Assembly: GCF_009618275.1 (NCBI RefSeq)
Contig: NZ_WIAD01000001.1
Span: forward strand, 186,001-250,000
Direction of reading: 5' to 3'
Source of the DNA: Roseimaritima sediminicola
GTDB lineage: Bacteria > Planctomycetota > Planctomycetia > Pirellulales > Pirellulaceae
DNA: 64,000 nucleotides
Shown here: piece by piece, positions 1-8,684 of the stretch
Layout: every line of letters starts with the position of its first letter
How positions within the stretch are numbered: position 1 is the first letter of the stretch
The notes under the pieces: generated by a model
The model's input: the letters and a program-made list of their open reading frames with translations, nothing else
Database searches by the model: none
What the model was told of the DNA's origin: nothing
Position numbers and translations under genes: made by a program

Positions 1-586
1 CAAGCGTTCCCAGCGGCAACAGGGTTTCGATAACCGGGATCTGCTTGCTGGTGCTGACGAATTTGGTGTAGGCCACGTCCAGGCGGTCGATTTCGCCGGC
101 GATGTACTGGGCCAGGTAGCGTTCGGCGATTCCCGCGACTTCGTCGTACTTGGGCTGGTCGTCGAACTGGGTGTATTCGGCATCGACCGTCCGGCCGCGA
201 AAGCGCATTCCGGAGATCCCGCGTTTGCCGCTGACCTCCAACGAGACGCCTTCCAGCTCGCTCTGCAGGTGGTCGAGCCGTTCACTGGCCGTTCGCAGGA
301 TTGCGCCGTTGTATCCGCCGCACAACCCGCGGTTGCTGGACAGGACCAACAGCTTGGCCCGCTGGGGGTTTTCCCGCGGTTCGAGCAACGGATGTTCCAC
401 GCTGAGGCCGGCCTGCGACAGGCGGGACACGATCGCGGTGATCTGCCGGGTGTAGGCGGTCGCCGCGGCCGCTCGGTCCATGGCTTTCTTGTAGCGAGCC
501 GTCGCGATCAACTCCATCGTCCGCGTAATTTTGCGGATATTGCGGATCGACTTGCGGCGTTTATCCAGTGCGCGAGCGTTGGCCAT
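1..586 (-). CDS. atpG: ATP synthase F1 gamma subunit, 3' end outside window
   Basis: This is the central rotor shaft of F1, linking the catalytic head to the c-ring. The ATG at 584-586 opens a protein starting MANARALDKRRKSIRNIRKI, the conserved N-terminal helix of gamma, followed by TMELIATARYKKA and the SNRGLCGGYN motif. About 195 of the usual 290 or so residues are present. The C-terminal helix and the stop lie beyond position 1. It is the last atp gene visible in the minus-strand operon; atpD and atpC would be expected beyond the left edge. A DUF4870 gene separates it from atpA. Identification is secure. Confidence 0.96.
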   Translation of the reverse strand, partial: MANARALDKRRKSIRNIRKITRTMELIATARYKKAMDRAAAATAYTRQITAIVSRLSQAGLSVEHPLLEPRENPQRAKLLVLSSNRGLCGGYNGAILRTASERLDHLQSELEGVSLEVSGKRGISGMRFRGRTVDAEYTQFDDQPKYDEVAGIAERYLAQYIAGEIDRLDVAYTKFVSTSKQIPVIETLLPLGTL

Positions 587-609
587 GGTGGTGTTGGTAC
601 GTTGATTGG

Positions 610-1035
610 TTAGGTGATCAGGCGAATGTTAAAGGGATAGCGATAGGGAATTCCCTTGCTGGCGGTGATCGTCGCGGTGATTCCAAAAACCAATTGCAGG
701 ATCACCGGCACGAAGATGAACACCATGCCAAAGCAGGTGACCATCCCGATCGCGACCGTGACGCAGTAGATAATCAACAGCGTCAACTGGAAATTCAGGG
801 CTTCGCGTGCTTCCCGTTCGATGTAAGGCGATTCGTCTTTCTTCCAGATCCACAGGATCAGTGGACCCAAAAACCCCAGCACCCCGCCGATCACAATCCC
901 CAGCAAACCGCTCAGGTGCGCCAGCATGGAAAGGTTTTTTTCGTCGGCGGTCGGCGCGCCGGAAGACGACAGAAAGGCGTCCTCCGGCGGCAATCCCGCC
1001 CCGGGGGGCGGTGGTTCGTTCGGGATGTTACTCAC
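610..1035 (-). CDS. DUF4870 (Tic20-like) small membrane protein inside the atp operon
   Basis: This 141-residue protein has a Pro-rich N-terminus and about three hydrophobic segments (roughly residues 35-57 and 80-125). The stretch EREAREALNFQLT between them is the signature of DUF4870/Tic20-like proteins, whose function is unknown. The start is GTG at 1033-1035, with a GGAG ribosome-binding site about nine bases upstream. It lies in the same direction between atpA (61 bp gap) and atpG (23 bp gap), so it is probably co-transcribed with ATP synthase. That position is unusual, because atpA and atpG are normally adjacent. A role in assembly or ion handling of Fo would only be inference. Confidence 0.85.
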   Translation of the reverse strand: MSNIPNEPPPPGAGLPPEDAFLSSSGAPTADEKNLSMLAHLSGLLGIVIGGVLGFLGPLILWIWKKDESPYIEREAREALNFQLTLLIIYCVTVAIGMVTCFGMVFIFVPVILQLVFGITATITASKGIPYRYPFNIRLIT

Positions 1036-1096
1036 GTGTTCGGCTCCAAAAGGAGGTCGGATGGGGTTCCGATTTCATTCGAAGCGACGGTGGAAA

Positions 1097-2617
1097 CTAT
1101 TCTTCCACGACCGGTTTATAGGTCTTCTTGAACTCGGCGATCAGACCCTTGATCTTGGTCACGATCTCGTCGGTCAATTCACCCTTGTCGGCCAGCTCCG
1201 TCAGCAGCCCCGAATGCTTGTCATGGGCGAACTGCAGGAAGTCGGCTTCCCACTGCTGGACCGCCTTGACGGGAACGTCGTCGATGTAACCTTGCGTTCC
1301 AGCATACAGCACCAACACCTGCTCGGTAACGCTGAGCGGTTGGTACTGAGGCTGTTTGAGCAGTTCGACCATGCGGTAGCCGCGGTCGAGCTGCTTCTGG
1401 GTATCGGCGTCGAGGTCGGTCCCCAGCTGGGCAAAGGCTTCCAGAGCACGGAACGCGGCGAGGTCCAGTCGCAGACCGCCGGCCACCTTCTTCATGGCTT
1501 TGATCTGAGCCGCTCCACCGACGCGCGAGACCGAGATCCCGGCGTTCATCGCCGGACGCACGCCCGAGAAGAACAGGTCGGGTTGGAGGTAGATCTGGCC
1601 GTCGGTGATCGAGATCACGTTGGTGGGAATGTAGGCCGAGACTTCGCCTTCGAGCGTTTCGATGATCGGCAGGCTGGTCAGCGAGCCACCGCCGAGTTCA
1701 TCGGACAGCTTGGCCGAACGTTCCAGCAAACGGCTGTGGCAGTAGAACACGTCGCCGGGGAACGCTTCGCGGCCGGGCGGACGACGCATCAACAAACTCA
1801 TCTGACGATAAGCCGTCGCCTGCTTGGACAAGTCGTCGTAGACGATCAAGGCGTGCTGGCCGTTGAACATGAATTCTTCGGCCATCGCCGTACCCGCATA
1901 GGGAGCGATGTACTGCAGCGGGGCCGGAGCGCTGGCACCGGCGACGATCACCGTGGTGTAGTCCATCGCGCCGTGCTTTTGCAGGGCGTCGATGATCCCG
2001 GCCACCGAGCTGTCCTTTTGGCCCACGGCGACGTAGAAGCATTTGACGCCGGTATCCTTCTGGTTGAGGATCGCATCGATCGCCACGGCGGTCTTACCGG
2101 TTTTTCGGTCACCGATGATCAACTCGCGCTGCCCGCGACCGATGGGCGTCATCGCATCGATGGCTTTGACGCCGGTCTGCAGCGGCTCGGTCACCGGCTG
2201 GCGTTCGGCCACCCCGGCGGCGATCACTTCGACCGGGCGGGTGACGTCGGTCTGCACCGGGCCCTTGCCGTCGAGGGGGTTGCCCAGGGGATCGAGCACG
2301 CGGCCGACCACGGCGTCGCCGGCGGGCACGCTCAACAGCGTCCCGAGAGCGCGCACTTCGTCGCCCTCTTCGATCGTCAGGTAATCGCCCAGGATGATCA
2401 CCCCGACGCTGTTTTCTTCGAGGTTGAACGCCAGGCCGATCGAGTCGTTGGGAAACTGCACCATCTCGCCGGCCATCACGCCCGACAAGCCGTACACGCG
2501 GGCGATCCCGTCGCCCACTTCCAAGACCGTCCCGACCTCACGGACATCGATTCTGTTTTCGAACTGTTCGATCTCTTGCTGCAGGACCGAAGCGATTTCA
2601 TCGGAATTGAATTTCAT
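1097..2617 (-). CDS. atpA: ATP synthase F1 alpha subunit
   Basis: This is the non-catalytic nucleotide-binding subunit of F1. The 506 residues match the usual family length. The N-terminal beta-barrel ([14 protein letters not shown], residues 32-45) is followed by the Walker A loop GDRKTGKT at residues 169-176 and by the [20 protein letters not shown] and [16 protein letters not shown] regions. The C-terminal helical domain is complete and ends in VVEE. It starts at ATG 2615-2617, with a 76-bp gap from atpH. A long open frame on the opposite strand is only an antisense shadow. Confidence 0.98.
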   Translation of the reverse strand: MKFNSDEIASVLQQEIEQFENRIDVREVGTVLEVGDGIARVYGLSGVMAGEMVQFPNDSIGLAFNLEENSVGVIILGDYLTIEEGDEVRALGTLLSVPAGDAVVGRVLDPLGNPLDGKGPVQTDVTRPVEVIAAGVAERQPVTEPLQTGVKAIDAMTPIGRGQRELIIGDRKTGKTAVAIDAILNQKDTGVKCFYVAVGQKDSSVAGIIDALQKHGAMDYTTVIVAGASAPAPLQYIAPYAGTAMAEEFMFNGQHALIVYDDLSKQATAYRQMSLLMRRPPGREAFPGDVFYCHSRLLERSAKLSDELGGGSLTSLPIIETLEGEVSAYIPTNVISITDGQIYLQPDLFFSGVRPAMNAGISVSRVGGAAQIKAMKKVAGGLRLDLAAFRALEAFAQLGTDLDADTQKQLDRGYRMVELLKQPQYQPLSVTEQVLVLYAGTQGYIDDVPVKAVQQWEADFLQFAHDKHSGLLTELADKGELTDEIVTKIKGLIAEFKKTYKPVVEE

Positions 2618-2693
2618 TGGCCTGTTTCCCTACCGTCAAGACGGAAGTGAAAGATGGTTGATTGGTTGATAGTGGCGTAGTGTTTCGTGGTGA

Positions 2694-3320
2694 TTACGTG
2701 GCCGTGGTGAATTGATCGAACCGCTCGCGCAAATGCCGGGCGAAACCGGCACTGGCACGCCGGGACATCGACTCCAACTGTCCCGAGACGCTGGAGTCAA
2801 AGACGGTATCGCCGACGCGGATCACGACGCCTCCGATCACCTCCGGATCGACGCGTTCTTCCAGCCGGACATCCTTGGCGAAGACCTGCGAGAGCCGCGC
2901 ACGGATCTGTTCACGCAGCTCGTCGGTCAAGGCGACCGCCGAGCGAACTTCCGCCACGACACGCCCCAACAGCTCGTCCTGCTGGGCCTGGGCCGCACGG
3001 AGAATCGCCGGCAGGTATCCCAGCCGACCACGCACCGCCGCGACTTTCAGAAACCGCAACAACACCGGATGCATCTGGTCGCCGAACAAGCGATCCAGCA
3101 CCCGCTGCTTCTCTTCGATGCTGACCCGCGGCGACCGGAATGCGGCGGCCAGCGATGCGTGCTCTCGCAGCGTCACCGAGACCAATTCCGACAATTGTTC
3201 CAGCACCTCATCGACCGCACCGGCCGAGGACGCAGCCCCCAACAGCGCGGCGGCGTAGGTCGCGCCCAACTGTTCGGCTCCGGTATCGAGGACGGTATCG
3301 TGTTTAATCGACTCTTGCAT
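2694..3320 (-). CDS. atpH: ATP synthase F1 delta (OSCP) subunit
   Basis: The delta subunit is part of the peripheral stalk that joins the F1 head to the b subunits. I take ATG 3318-3320 as the start (208 residues, MQESIKHD). A TTG at 3362 would add 14 residues that do not look conserved. The helical N-domain contains LGATYAAALLGAASSAG. The C-terminal part contains DPEVIGGVVIRVGDTVFDSS, the typical delta C-terminal motif. It lies between atpF and atpA, as in most bacteria. Confidence 0.95.
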   Translation of the reverse strand: MQESIKHDTVLDTGAEQLGATYAAALLGAASSAGAVDEVLEQLSELVSVTLREHASLAAAFRSPRVSIEEKQRVLDRLFGDQMHPVLLRFLKVAAVRGRLGYLPAILRAAQAQQDELLGRVVAEVRSAVALTDELREQIRARLSQVFAKDVRLEERVDPEVIGGVVIRVGDTVFDSSVSGQLESMSRRASAGFARHLRERFDQFTTAT

Positions 3321-3416
3321 CGATTCGTGCTTCGCTGTCTTGCGAGGGATAACGGACTGCAAACGACGGCGACACCCACTGCGGTGCCGGGCCGACGAAC
3401 AAGGACGGCCGAACCG

Positions 3417-4085
3417 CTAGTTGCGGCTGGGCAAACGCTCCAGACTCTGCCGAATCAACTCGGCGTGATCATCCGGCTTCAGCTCGCGTCCGACCACCTG
3501 CTTGGCAAGCGTCATGGCGATCTCTGAAGTCTGCCCGGCCATCTCCGAGAGGGCGACCTTCTTGGCCGTTTCGATATCGGCGATCGCTCGAGTCCGCTGA
3601 CGCTCCGCCTCGGCCTTGGCCTCTTCGACGATCCGCTGACCAGCCACTTCGGCATCCCGCCGGGCTTCGGCCAACATCGCCTGCACCTGGCCTTGGGCGT
3701 CGCTGATCTGTTGATCCAACTGGGCCTGCGAAGCCTGCGCGGCGACACGCGCCTGCTGGGCACCTTCCAGGTCCGTACGGATCTGTTCCTCGCGAGCCTG
3801 CAAGCCCTTGAGGATCGGCGGCCAGACGAAAAACGCCAACAGGGCAAACGTCACCCCAAAGATCAACAGGTTCCAAATCGCGGCGCCGATATCGAAATTC
3901 AACAACGGGGCCTTGGGATGAGCATGCGCGTCCTCGTAGGCCTCACCGGCATCGGTCGCGACACCATCGGCGTCGACCTCCACCGCCGCGACCACCTCGT
4001 CGGCGGCCCGGGCCGGCACAGCGCACAGAGCCGCAAACGCCAGCGGCAGCAGCACCACCCCAAACAACCACTTGAACTTGGACAT
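3417..4085 (-). CDS. atpF: ATP synthase Fo b subunit with N-terminal signal-peptide-like extension
   Basis: This 222-residue b subunit forms the peripheral stator stalk. Residues 1-28 form a positively charged, hydrophobic segment ending in Ala-Arg-Ala-Ala, which looks like a cleavable Sec signal. An acidic, His-containing spacer follows to about residue 62. Next come the expected single membrane span (NLLIFGVTFALLAFFVWPPI) and a long charged coiled coil rich in Ala, Glu and Gln. The start is ATG 4083-4085; longer upstream frames only read back into atpE. Ordinary b subunits start just before the membrane helix, so the extra segment is notable. Whether it is cleaved cannot be read from DNA. 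Confidence 0.95.
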   Translation of the reverse strand: MSKFKWLFGVVLLPLAFAALCAVPARAADEVVAAVEVDADGVATDAGEAYEDAHAHPKAPLLNFDIGAAIWNLLIFGVTFALLAFFVWPPILKGLQAREEQIRTDLEGAQQARVAAQASQAQLDQQISDAQGQVQAMLAEARRDAEVAGQRIVEEAKAEAERQRTRAIADIETAKKVALSEMAGQTSEIAMTLAKQVVGRELKPDDHAELIRQSLERLPSRN

Positions 4086-4120
4086 ATCGATCACCTTAGT
4101 ACAACGGGTGCGCAAGCGGA

Positions 4121-4387
4121 TTAAAGCGTGTACGCCAAAATCAACGCGATCACGGTCACCCCTTCGATCAGAGCCGCAGCGATCAGCATGTTCGTGCTGA
4201 TCGAACCGGTCGCTTCGGGCTGACGCGACATCGCTTCCACCGCCGAACCACCGATGCGGCCGATTCCGATGCTGGCACCGATCAAGATCAATCCCATTCC
4301 AAATGCGACTCCGGCCTTGCCCCATTCGGGCACGGCGACGACGGTATCTTGAGCCAAGGTCATCATGGTCAATGCGAATTCAAACAT
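4121..4387 (-). CDS. atpE: ATP synthase Fo c subunit
   Basis: This is the proteolipid of the ion-translocating rotor ring, 88 residues from ATG 4385-4387, which is preceded by an AGGAG ribosome-binding site. Two hydrophobic helices flank the polar loop SRQPEATGS. Helix 1 carries the Gly pattern GASIGIGRIGG. Helix 2 carries the ion-binding carboxylate Glu75 in AALIEG. The residues next to the Glu (Gly-Val) do not match the Ser/Thr and Tyr pattern of sodium-type rings, so proton coupling is more likely. About 20 residues precede helix 1, slightly more than usual. Confidence 0.96.
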   Translation of the reverse strand: MFEFALTMMTLAQDTVVAVPEWGKAGVAFGMGLILIGASIGIGRIGGSAVEAMSRQPEATGSISTNMLIAAALIEGVTVIALILAYTL

Positions 4388-4512
4388 CTCTCTACTCGCT
4401 CCTGGTTGTGTGCCTGCACCGACAGCGATGCAGTCTGGGTATACGGCCGAAGCCAAAAGGTAAATGAAACGTGTGCGATTAAACGTGCGCGACTACACCT
4501 AAACGTGCGCGA

Positions 4513-5586
4513 CTACACCGCCGGCCCAAGCCGCGCCGGGTCGATCACTTTGTCGACATCCATCTGCGACTCGTCGCTCATGGGATCCGCCTCGTCGGCC
4601 AGATGCTCGTCGTGATGCACGGCACCGGCCGAAATGAACAGGACGGTCAAGAACGTAAAGATGAACGCCTGCAAGCAGCAGATAAACAACTCCAACAGCG
4701 TCAGCGCGGTACAACCGAGCAGCACCGCGAGCCCCACGCCGTAGCCCAATCCCGTGCTGACGTTGGCCGCCGCGAAGATCAGGAACACAAACGCGGCGAT
4801 CACCAAGTGACCCGCCATCATCGTGCCAAACAATCGCATGCACAACACGACGCACTTGATGATCAACCCCATCCACTCCAAGACGTACATCGCCAAACCG
4901 ATCGGCAACATCTTGGCATCCCAGCCCACGGGATTGAAGTGGCTGAAGAAAGCCTTGGCACCGCTCTCGCGAATGCCGATCGCGATGATCGCGACAAACG
5001 ACAACCCCGCCAGCACCGCGTTCAACGCGATGCTGCTGGTCGCCGTCCCGCCCCAGTGGGACAGGTGGGCGTATTCCTTGTACTCGCCATCGCCGGCCAG
5101 GGCCGCCACGGCCTGCACCAAGGGCCCAAACGGAACCAGCCCCAGGATATTGGCGAACAGGATGAAGAAAAAGATCGTCCAGATGTAGCGGATGTACTTG
5201 TCGGTCAACTCGCCCAGGTTCGGCCGAGCCACCTCGTCACGCACAAACGCGCACATGGTCTCGAACAACTGCGCCACCCGGCCGCGCGTCTGCACCGCGT
5301 CGATCCCGCCGCCGCTGGGCCGCACCCGCCGCGACACCCACCAGAACACCAACACCACCACCACGGCCGAAACCAGCGTCATCAACATGTGATTGGTGAT
5401 GTAGAAACTGTAGTGACCGTCGTACACGTGCAGCGCAGGCACGTCGCCCTCGACCCCCGGCACGTTCACCGTGAAAAACGGATCCCCGTGCAAGGGATGC
5501 GGCAAAACGTGATCGACCGGATCGTGACTGCCGCCATCGGACGCCGCCAACAGGGGCGAAATTTTTTCAAGCAACGCGAATCTCAT
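4513..5586 (-). CDS. atpB: ATP synthase Fo a subunit
   Basis: This 357-residue membrane protein forms the stator half-channels against the c-ring. The conserved stator arginine is Arg251 in MRLFGTMMAGH. It is followed by the last helices, ALTLLELFICCLQAFIFTFL. The N-terminal 60 or so residues (DGGSHDPVDHVLPHPLHGDP onward) are longer and more His-rich than in E. coli. The C-terminus adds a charged tail with DEHLADEADPMSDESQMDVD. It is the first canonical Fo gene and lies upstream of atpE in the operon. Confidence 0.97.
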   Translation of the reverse strand: MRFALLEKISPLLAASDGGSHDPVDHVLPHPLHGDPFFTVNVPGVEGDVPALHVYDGHYSFYITNHMLMTLVSAVVVVLVFWWVSRRVRPSGGGIDAVQTRGRVAQLFETMCAFVRDEVARPNLGELTDKYIRYIWTIFFFILFANILGLVPFGPLVQAVAALAGDGEYKEYAHLSHWGGTATSSIALNAVLAGLSFVAIIAIGIRESGAKAFFSHFNPVGWDAKMLPIGLAMYVLEWMGLIIKCVVLCMRLFGTMMAGHLVIAAFVFLIFAAANVSTGLGYGVGLAVLLGCTALTLLELFICCLQAFIFTFLTVLFISAGAVHHDEHLADEADPMSDESQMDVDKVIDPARLGPAV

Positions 5587-5639
5587 CGAACAACTGACTC
5601 CGTGACACCACCAAAATGGGATCGGTGTCGCTCAGCAGA

Positions 5640-6086
5640 CTAGGGCGACTGAATGCGATTAAATGCGATTAAAGATCGGGCCACGACAATCACTTCGGTT
5701 GCAAGCAATGTCGCGTACCAGAAGATCGTCCACAGCCCAACGGTTTGTCGAGGGGCCGTGCCCCAATTTGACATCAAAATTACGAATAAAATTGTCAGCG
5801 AACTCCGTACAGCCAGCGAGACCATCATGGCCGCCAGGACCGCACCGCCTTCTTGCGACTGCATCGCCCGACGCGCCACGACCAATGGCCACAAAGCGCC
5901 GCCCGCGATCGCGATCGAAACCACGCCGATCGCCTGAGCCAGCCACAGATCCTGCACCACCGGCCAGACAGATGCTAGCGTGAACAGGCCACCTGCGACG
6001 AGACACCACACCACCAGCATCGCAACGGCGATCCGTAGCGGCTCGATCGGACTGGTCGCAGACGACATCTCGTGAACAGATTCCAT
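5640..6086 (-). CDS. AtpI-like (ATP synthase I chain-like) membrane protein
   Basis: This 148-residue protein has four predicted membrane helices, starting around PLRIAVAMLVVWCLVAGG and ending with IFWYATLLATEVIVVARSLI. I use ATG 6084-6086; a GTG at 6122 and an ATG at 6068 are alternatives. Its position between atpZ and atpB, and its four-helix size, match the weakly conserved I subunit (UncI/AtpI). AtpI is thought to help c-ring assembly or magnesium supply. Sequence similarity is low, so the assignment rests mainly on position and topology. Confidence 0.7.
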   Translation of the reverse strand: MESVHEMSSATSPIEPLRIAVAMLVVWCLVAGGLFTLASVWPVVQDLWLAQAIGVVSIAIAGGALWPLVVARRAMQSQEGGAVLAAMMVSLAVRSSLTILFVILMSNWGTAPRQTVGLWTIFWYATLLATEVIVVARSLIAFNRIQSP

Positions 6087-6122
6087 TCCGAAAAACAAAA
6101 ACCAAATAACAAAACAAATCAC

Positions 6123-6338
6123 CTAACGGCCGCGACCGACGCGGACCAGATTGGCCATCCCCACGGCAAACCCCAGCAGGCACCCCACGATCAGACCCCA
6201 GGGCTGTGCGGCCCCCAGCACGAACCGGTCCACCACGTAGCCCAGCCCCGTGCCCACCAGGATCACTCCGGCCAACTCCATCCCCAACCCAGCCAGGCGC
6301 CCGGCCGGCACCCCTCGCTTGTCGTCGTTTCGCGCCAT
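6123..6338 (-). CDS. atpZ: AtpZ/AtpI family protein, first gene of the atp operon
   Basis: This 71-residue protein has two membrane helices (GMELAGVILVGTGLGYVVDR and PWGLIVGCLLGFAVGMANLV) with the family motif G-Y-x-x-D between them and a terminal Arg-rich tail. It fits the AtpZ/AtpI family (PF09527), a small protein encoded at the head of atp operons and linked to Fo assembly or divalent cation handling. The ATG at 6336-6338 is preceded by GGAGG at 6348-6352 (complement), nine bases away, which fixes the start. It abuts the AtpI-like gene downstream. Confidence 0.85.
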   Translation of the reverse strand: MARNDDKRGVPAGRLAGLGMELAGVILVGTGLGYVVDRFVLGAAQPWGLIVGCLLGFAVGMANLVRVGRGR

Positions 6339-6760
6339 GCCGTCATACCTCCACCGGAAAAGGATGCTCCTACCGTGCCTGCCTGCTGGCCCGCAAACCA
6401 GCCTTCGCGACGTTTCGCCGCAGCGCCGGCCGGCAACCGGCCGCCCGACCAGTGTGACAACCTAGCCGGAACAGGCAAAATGAAACGGCAAGTGCACGCC
6501 CGAACACCACCCACCAGAACGGAAAACAGGCATCCATTAATAGGAAGCCTGAGCCGGTCAAAGGCATGCAGCCTTACATTGACAGGTTTTTAAAACTTAG
6601 AGACTAGAAGTAATCTGACACCCTTGGCATAATATCTGAGGAAGGCATGGCCCCGTAAGGCCTCCTCGCAGTGGGGCTGGCTCTCCTTCGCCGATGCTGA
6701 AAAGCGCTGTCGTTGAACCTGGATTCAACCCCCACCTTTAGCGCCACTGGGAGCGACCTC
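6339..6760. other. Divergent intergenic region between the atp operon and the DUF4912 gene
   Basis: This stretch separates genes that point away from each other, so it should hold both promoters. On the plus strand there is TTGACA at 6579-6584, but no good -10 element follows at the usual spacing. TAATAT at 6630-6635 is an isolated -10-like hexamer. No convincing small gene, tRNA or terminator was seen. Confidence 0.4.
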
Positions 6761-8230
6761 TTGATTACCACCGCCGAGCTGAAAACCCAAACTCGACGCG
6801 ACCTTGCCGACCTGGCTCGCCAGCACGAAATCACCGGCTGGCACGCGATGCGTAAAGCCGAACTGATCGACGCCCTGCGAAAACTCCAGCGGCGCCAGCG
6901 GCGGCAGGCGGCCAAAGCCAGCGGTAATGGCAAGGCGGCCAGCAAGAGCGGGGCCGGCAAGGCGGCCCCCGGTGGCCGAACCGTCACCGCCAAAGCCGGC
7001 AAGACCTCCAAGGCCCCCAAGGCATCGGCCAGCAAATCCGCCAAGGCCCGCAAGCCCGCGGCCAGCGAACAATCCCGGGTCTCGCCGAAATCCCGGGTCG
7101 CGCCAAAAGCCAGTGCGACGCGAGCGAAGAGCCGCCGCGCCGGCGAGACCGCCGGAGGCAAGCGCAGCGCGGCGGCCAAAAGTAAACCGCAGGTGAAATC
7201 GTCGGCCCTGACCGACAAGAAATCGTCGCGCCGCAAACCGACCCCCAAGCGTGCGGCCACCCAAGAACCCGCCAAGAAGACCAGCAAGCTCTCGCCCGCG
7301 TCGCTGCGGAAACTGCGCGAGAAGCAGGCGATGCGCGAACGGCTGAAGGACCTCTCGGTACACGTCCTGGTCGGCGGCAAAGCGGCCGCCGGCGATCGCG
7401 CCGCCAACACCCCGGCCCAGCCCAACAAGGATCGCGCCATCCTGATGGTCCGCGATGCCTTCTGGTTACAGGCCGCCTGGGAAGTCACACGAGCTTCGGT
7501 CCAACGCGCCCAAGCGGCCCTGGGTGAACACTGGCACATGGCCAAACCCGTCCTGCGACTGGTCTCGATCACCGACGCCTCAGCCAATGCGGCCGAGCAG
7601 AAGGTTCGCGACATCCCGATCCACGGGGGCGTTAACAACTGGTACATCGACGTCCTCGGCGAACCGACACGGTTCCGTGTGATCGTCGGTTACGCGGTCG
7701 ACCGCGAGCAGAGCGAACAACGGTTCTACGCGCTGTGCCGCAGTAATATTGTGGAAACTCCGGCGCCGGGGTCGTGCGATCCGATCGATGGCCACTGGCA
7801 GGATATCGCCGAAGACTACGAACGGGTGTTCTCGCTCAGCGGCGGCCACAACGAAGGTACGGCCAAGGATCTGCGAGACGTTTTTGAAGAGCGGTTGAAG
7901 CGGCCGATGCAAACGCCCAACGGCCGCCCGATGGGCGAATCGCCCGACGTGGCTCTGCGCCGCGAACGCGAACTGCCCTTCGAAGTCGACGCCGAACTGA
8001 TCGTCTTCGGCTCCACCGCCCAGGGCTCCGCCGTTTCACTCGGTGGCGAACCGGTCAAGCTAAGTCCGGACGGAACGTTCACCGTTCGCATGGAACTGCC
8101 CGACCGTCGACAGGTCCTGCCGGTGGTGGCCACCAGCCGCGATGGGATGCGGCAACGCACGACGATCATCAGCGTCGAGCGGAACACCAAGGTCATGGAA
8201 CCCTATCGCCGCGAAGAAGGCGACCTCTAA
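6761..8230 (+). CDS. DUF4912 protein with Rho-N-like head and histone H1-like basic linker
   Basis: This protein has about 489 residues and three parts. The N-terminal 45 residues (TTAELKTQTRRDLADLARQ through RKAELIDALRKLQ) resemble the Rho N-terminal/SAP-like helical fold. Next come about 150 residues extremely rich in Lys, Ala, Ser and Pro, like a histone H1 tail. The C-terminal half is a DUF4912 domain containing HGGVNNWYIDV and RFRVIVGYAVD. I prefer TTG 6761 because GGGAG lies at the right distance upstream; another TTG at 6713 is possible. The basic parts suggest nucleic-acid binding, which is inference; DUF4912 has no established function. Confidence 0.8.
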   Translation: MITTAELKTQTRRDLADLARQHEITGWHAMRKAELIDALRKLQRRQRRQAAKASGNGKAASKSGAGKAAPGGRTVTAKAGKTSKAPKASASKSAKARKPAASEQSRVSPKSRVAPKASATRAKSRRAGETAGGKRSAAAKSKPQVKSSALTDKKSSRRKPTPKRAATQEPAKKTSKLSPASLRKLREKQAMRERLKDLSVHVLVGGKAAAGDRAANTPAQPNKDRAILMVRDAFWLQAAWEVTRASVQRAQAALGEHWHMAKPVLRLVSITDASANAAEQKVRDIPIHGGVNNWYIDVLGEPTRFRVIVGYAVDREQSEQRFYALCRSNIVETPAPGSCDPIDGHWQDIAEDYERVFSLSGGHNEGTAKDLRDVFEERLKRPMQTPNGRPMGESPDVALRRERELPFEVDAELIVFGSTAQGSAVSLGGEPVKLSPDGTFTVRMELPDRRQVLPVVATSRDGMRQRTTIISVERNTKVMEPYRREEGDL

Positions 8231-8249
8231 AGCACCTGCGGCAAAGCAG

Positions 8250-8268
8250 CTCGGCTGTCCCAGCCGAG
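8250..8268. repeat. CTCGGCTG hairpin repeat, copy 1
   Basis: A perfect 8-bp stem (CTCGGCTG/CAGCCGAG) with a three-base loop. The same palindrome occurs at 19282-19301, 19313-19331, 48126-48144 and 55828-55846, always just outside coding sequence. It is REP-like. Confidence 0.85.
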
Positions 8269-8321
8269 ACGAAGAAGAGGGTGTGGGGGCGGCACCCCGG
8301 GCTCGCGTCTGGGGGTTACCA

Positions 8322-8379
8322 CATGTCGCCACTGCCGTGGCTGCTGTGCCCCGAGCTTCGCACGCCAACCATAGAATCC
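8322..8379 (+). repeat. Dispersed repeat shared with 10257-10314
   Basis: The two copies match along about 58 bases, starting near CATGT(C/T)GCCACTG and ending in CTTCGCACGCCAACCATAGA. Each is preceded by a G/C-rich imperfect palindrome and lies just downstream of a plus-strand gene. Confidence 0.75.
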
Positions 8380-8382
8380 ACT

Positions 8383-8520
8383 AAGCACGTCGGCATGAAT
8401 CTTTCGGTGAAACCCCGCGACAACACCCTCCCGCGCAGCGGGAGGGTCGGGCTCTTAGGCCCGGGGAGGGCCCGACTCTCCCAGTGGGAGAGTAAAGCCG
8501 AATGAAATGTTGCGACGTGC
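8383..8520. repeat. MITE-like element, shortened copy
   Basis: It starts AAGCACGTCGGCAT and ends ATGTTGCGACGTGC, so its ends are imperfect terminal inverted repeats. It matches the element at 29682-29851 almost base for base, but lacks about 32 bp that form the second arm of an internal inverted repeat. It has no coding capacity. Internal stems include CCTCCCGC/GCGGGAGG. Confidence 0.85.
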
Positions 8521-8684
8521 CTGGCGTCAGGCGGTTTGATTGTCGCCGGCGACCGTATCCGTTATCCTGACGGCGGCCCCGCAATGGCTGACTCGCCGAC
8601 TTCACGCGGCGCCGAGTGTGTTTTTTCACGACTTAGCCAATTTCGTCATTCGTTCTTTGTTCCTCCCAAGAGTGGAAGCTCATC

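Larger units (their letters stand above)
8231..8684. repeat. Repeat-filled intergenic region
   Basis: This 454-bp gap holds three dispersed repeats and no gene. A short hairpin (CTCGGCTG, TCC, CAGCCGAG) lies at 8250-8268. A unit ending in CGCACGCCAACCATAGAATC at 8322-8379 is shared with 10257-10314. A MITE-like element occupies 8383-8520. The final 160 bases presumably carry the leader of the downstream oxidoreductase. Confidence 0.7.

Noticed and set aside
926-2650. 574-codon plus-strand open frame
   Set aside because: It lies wholly antisense to atpA and the DUF4870 gene. High G+C third positions keep the opposite strand open; composition is His/Arg/Gln-rich without any motif.
3321-3362. 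TTG start extending atpH by 14 residues
   Set aside because: The extra residues are polar and unlike the conserved delta N-terminus; the internal ATG gives a normal length.
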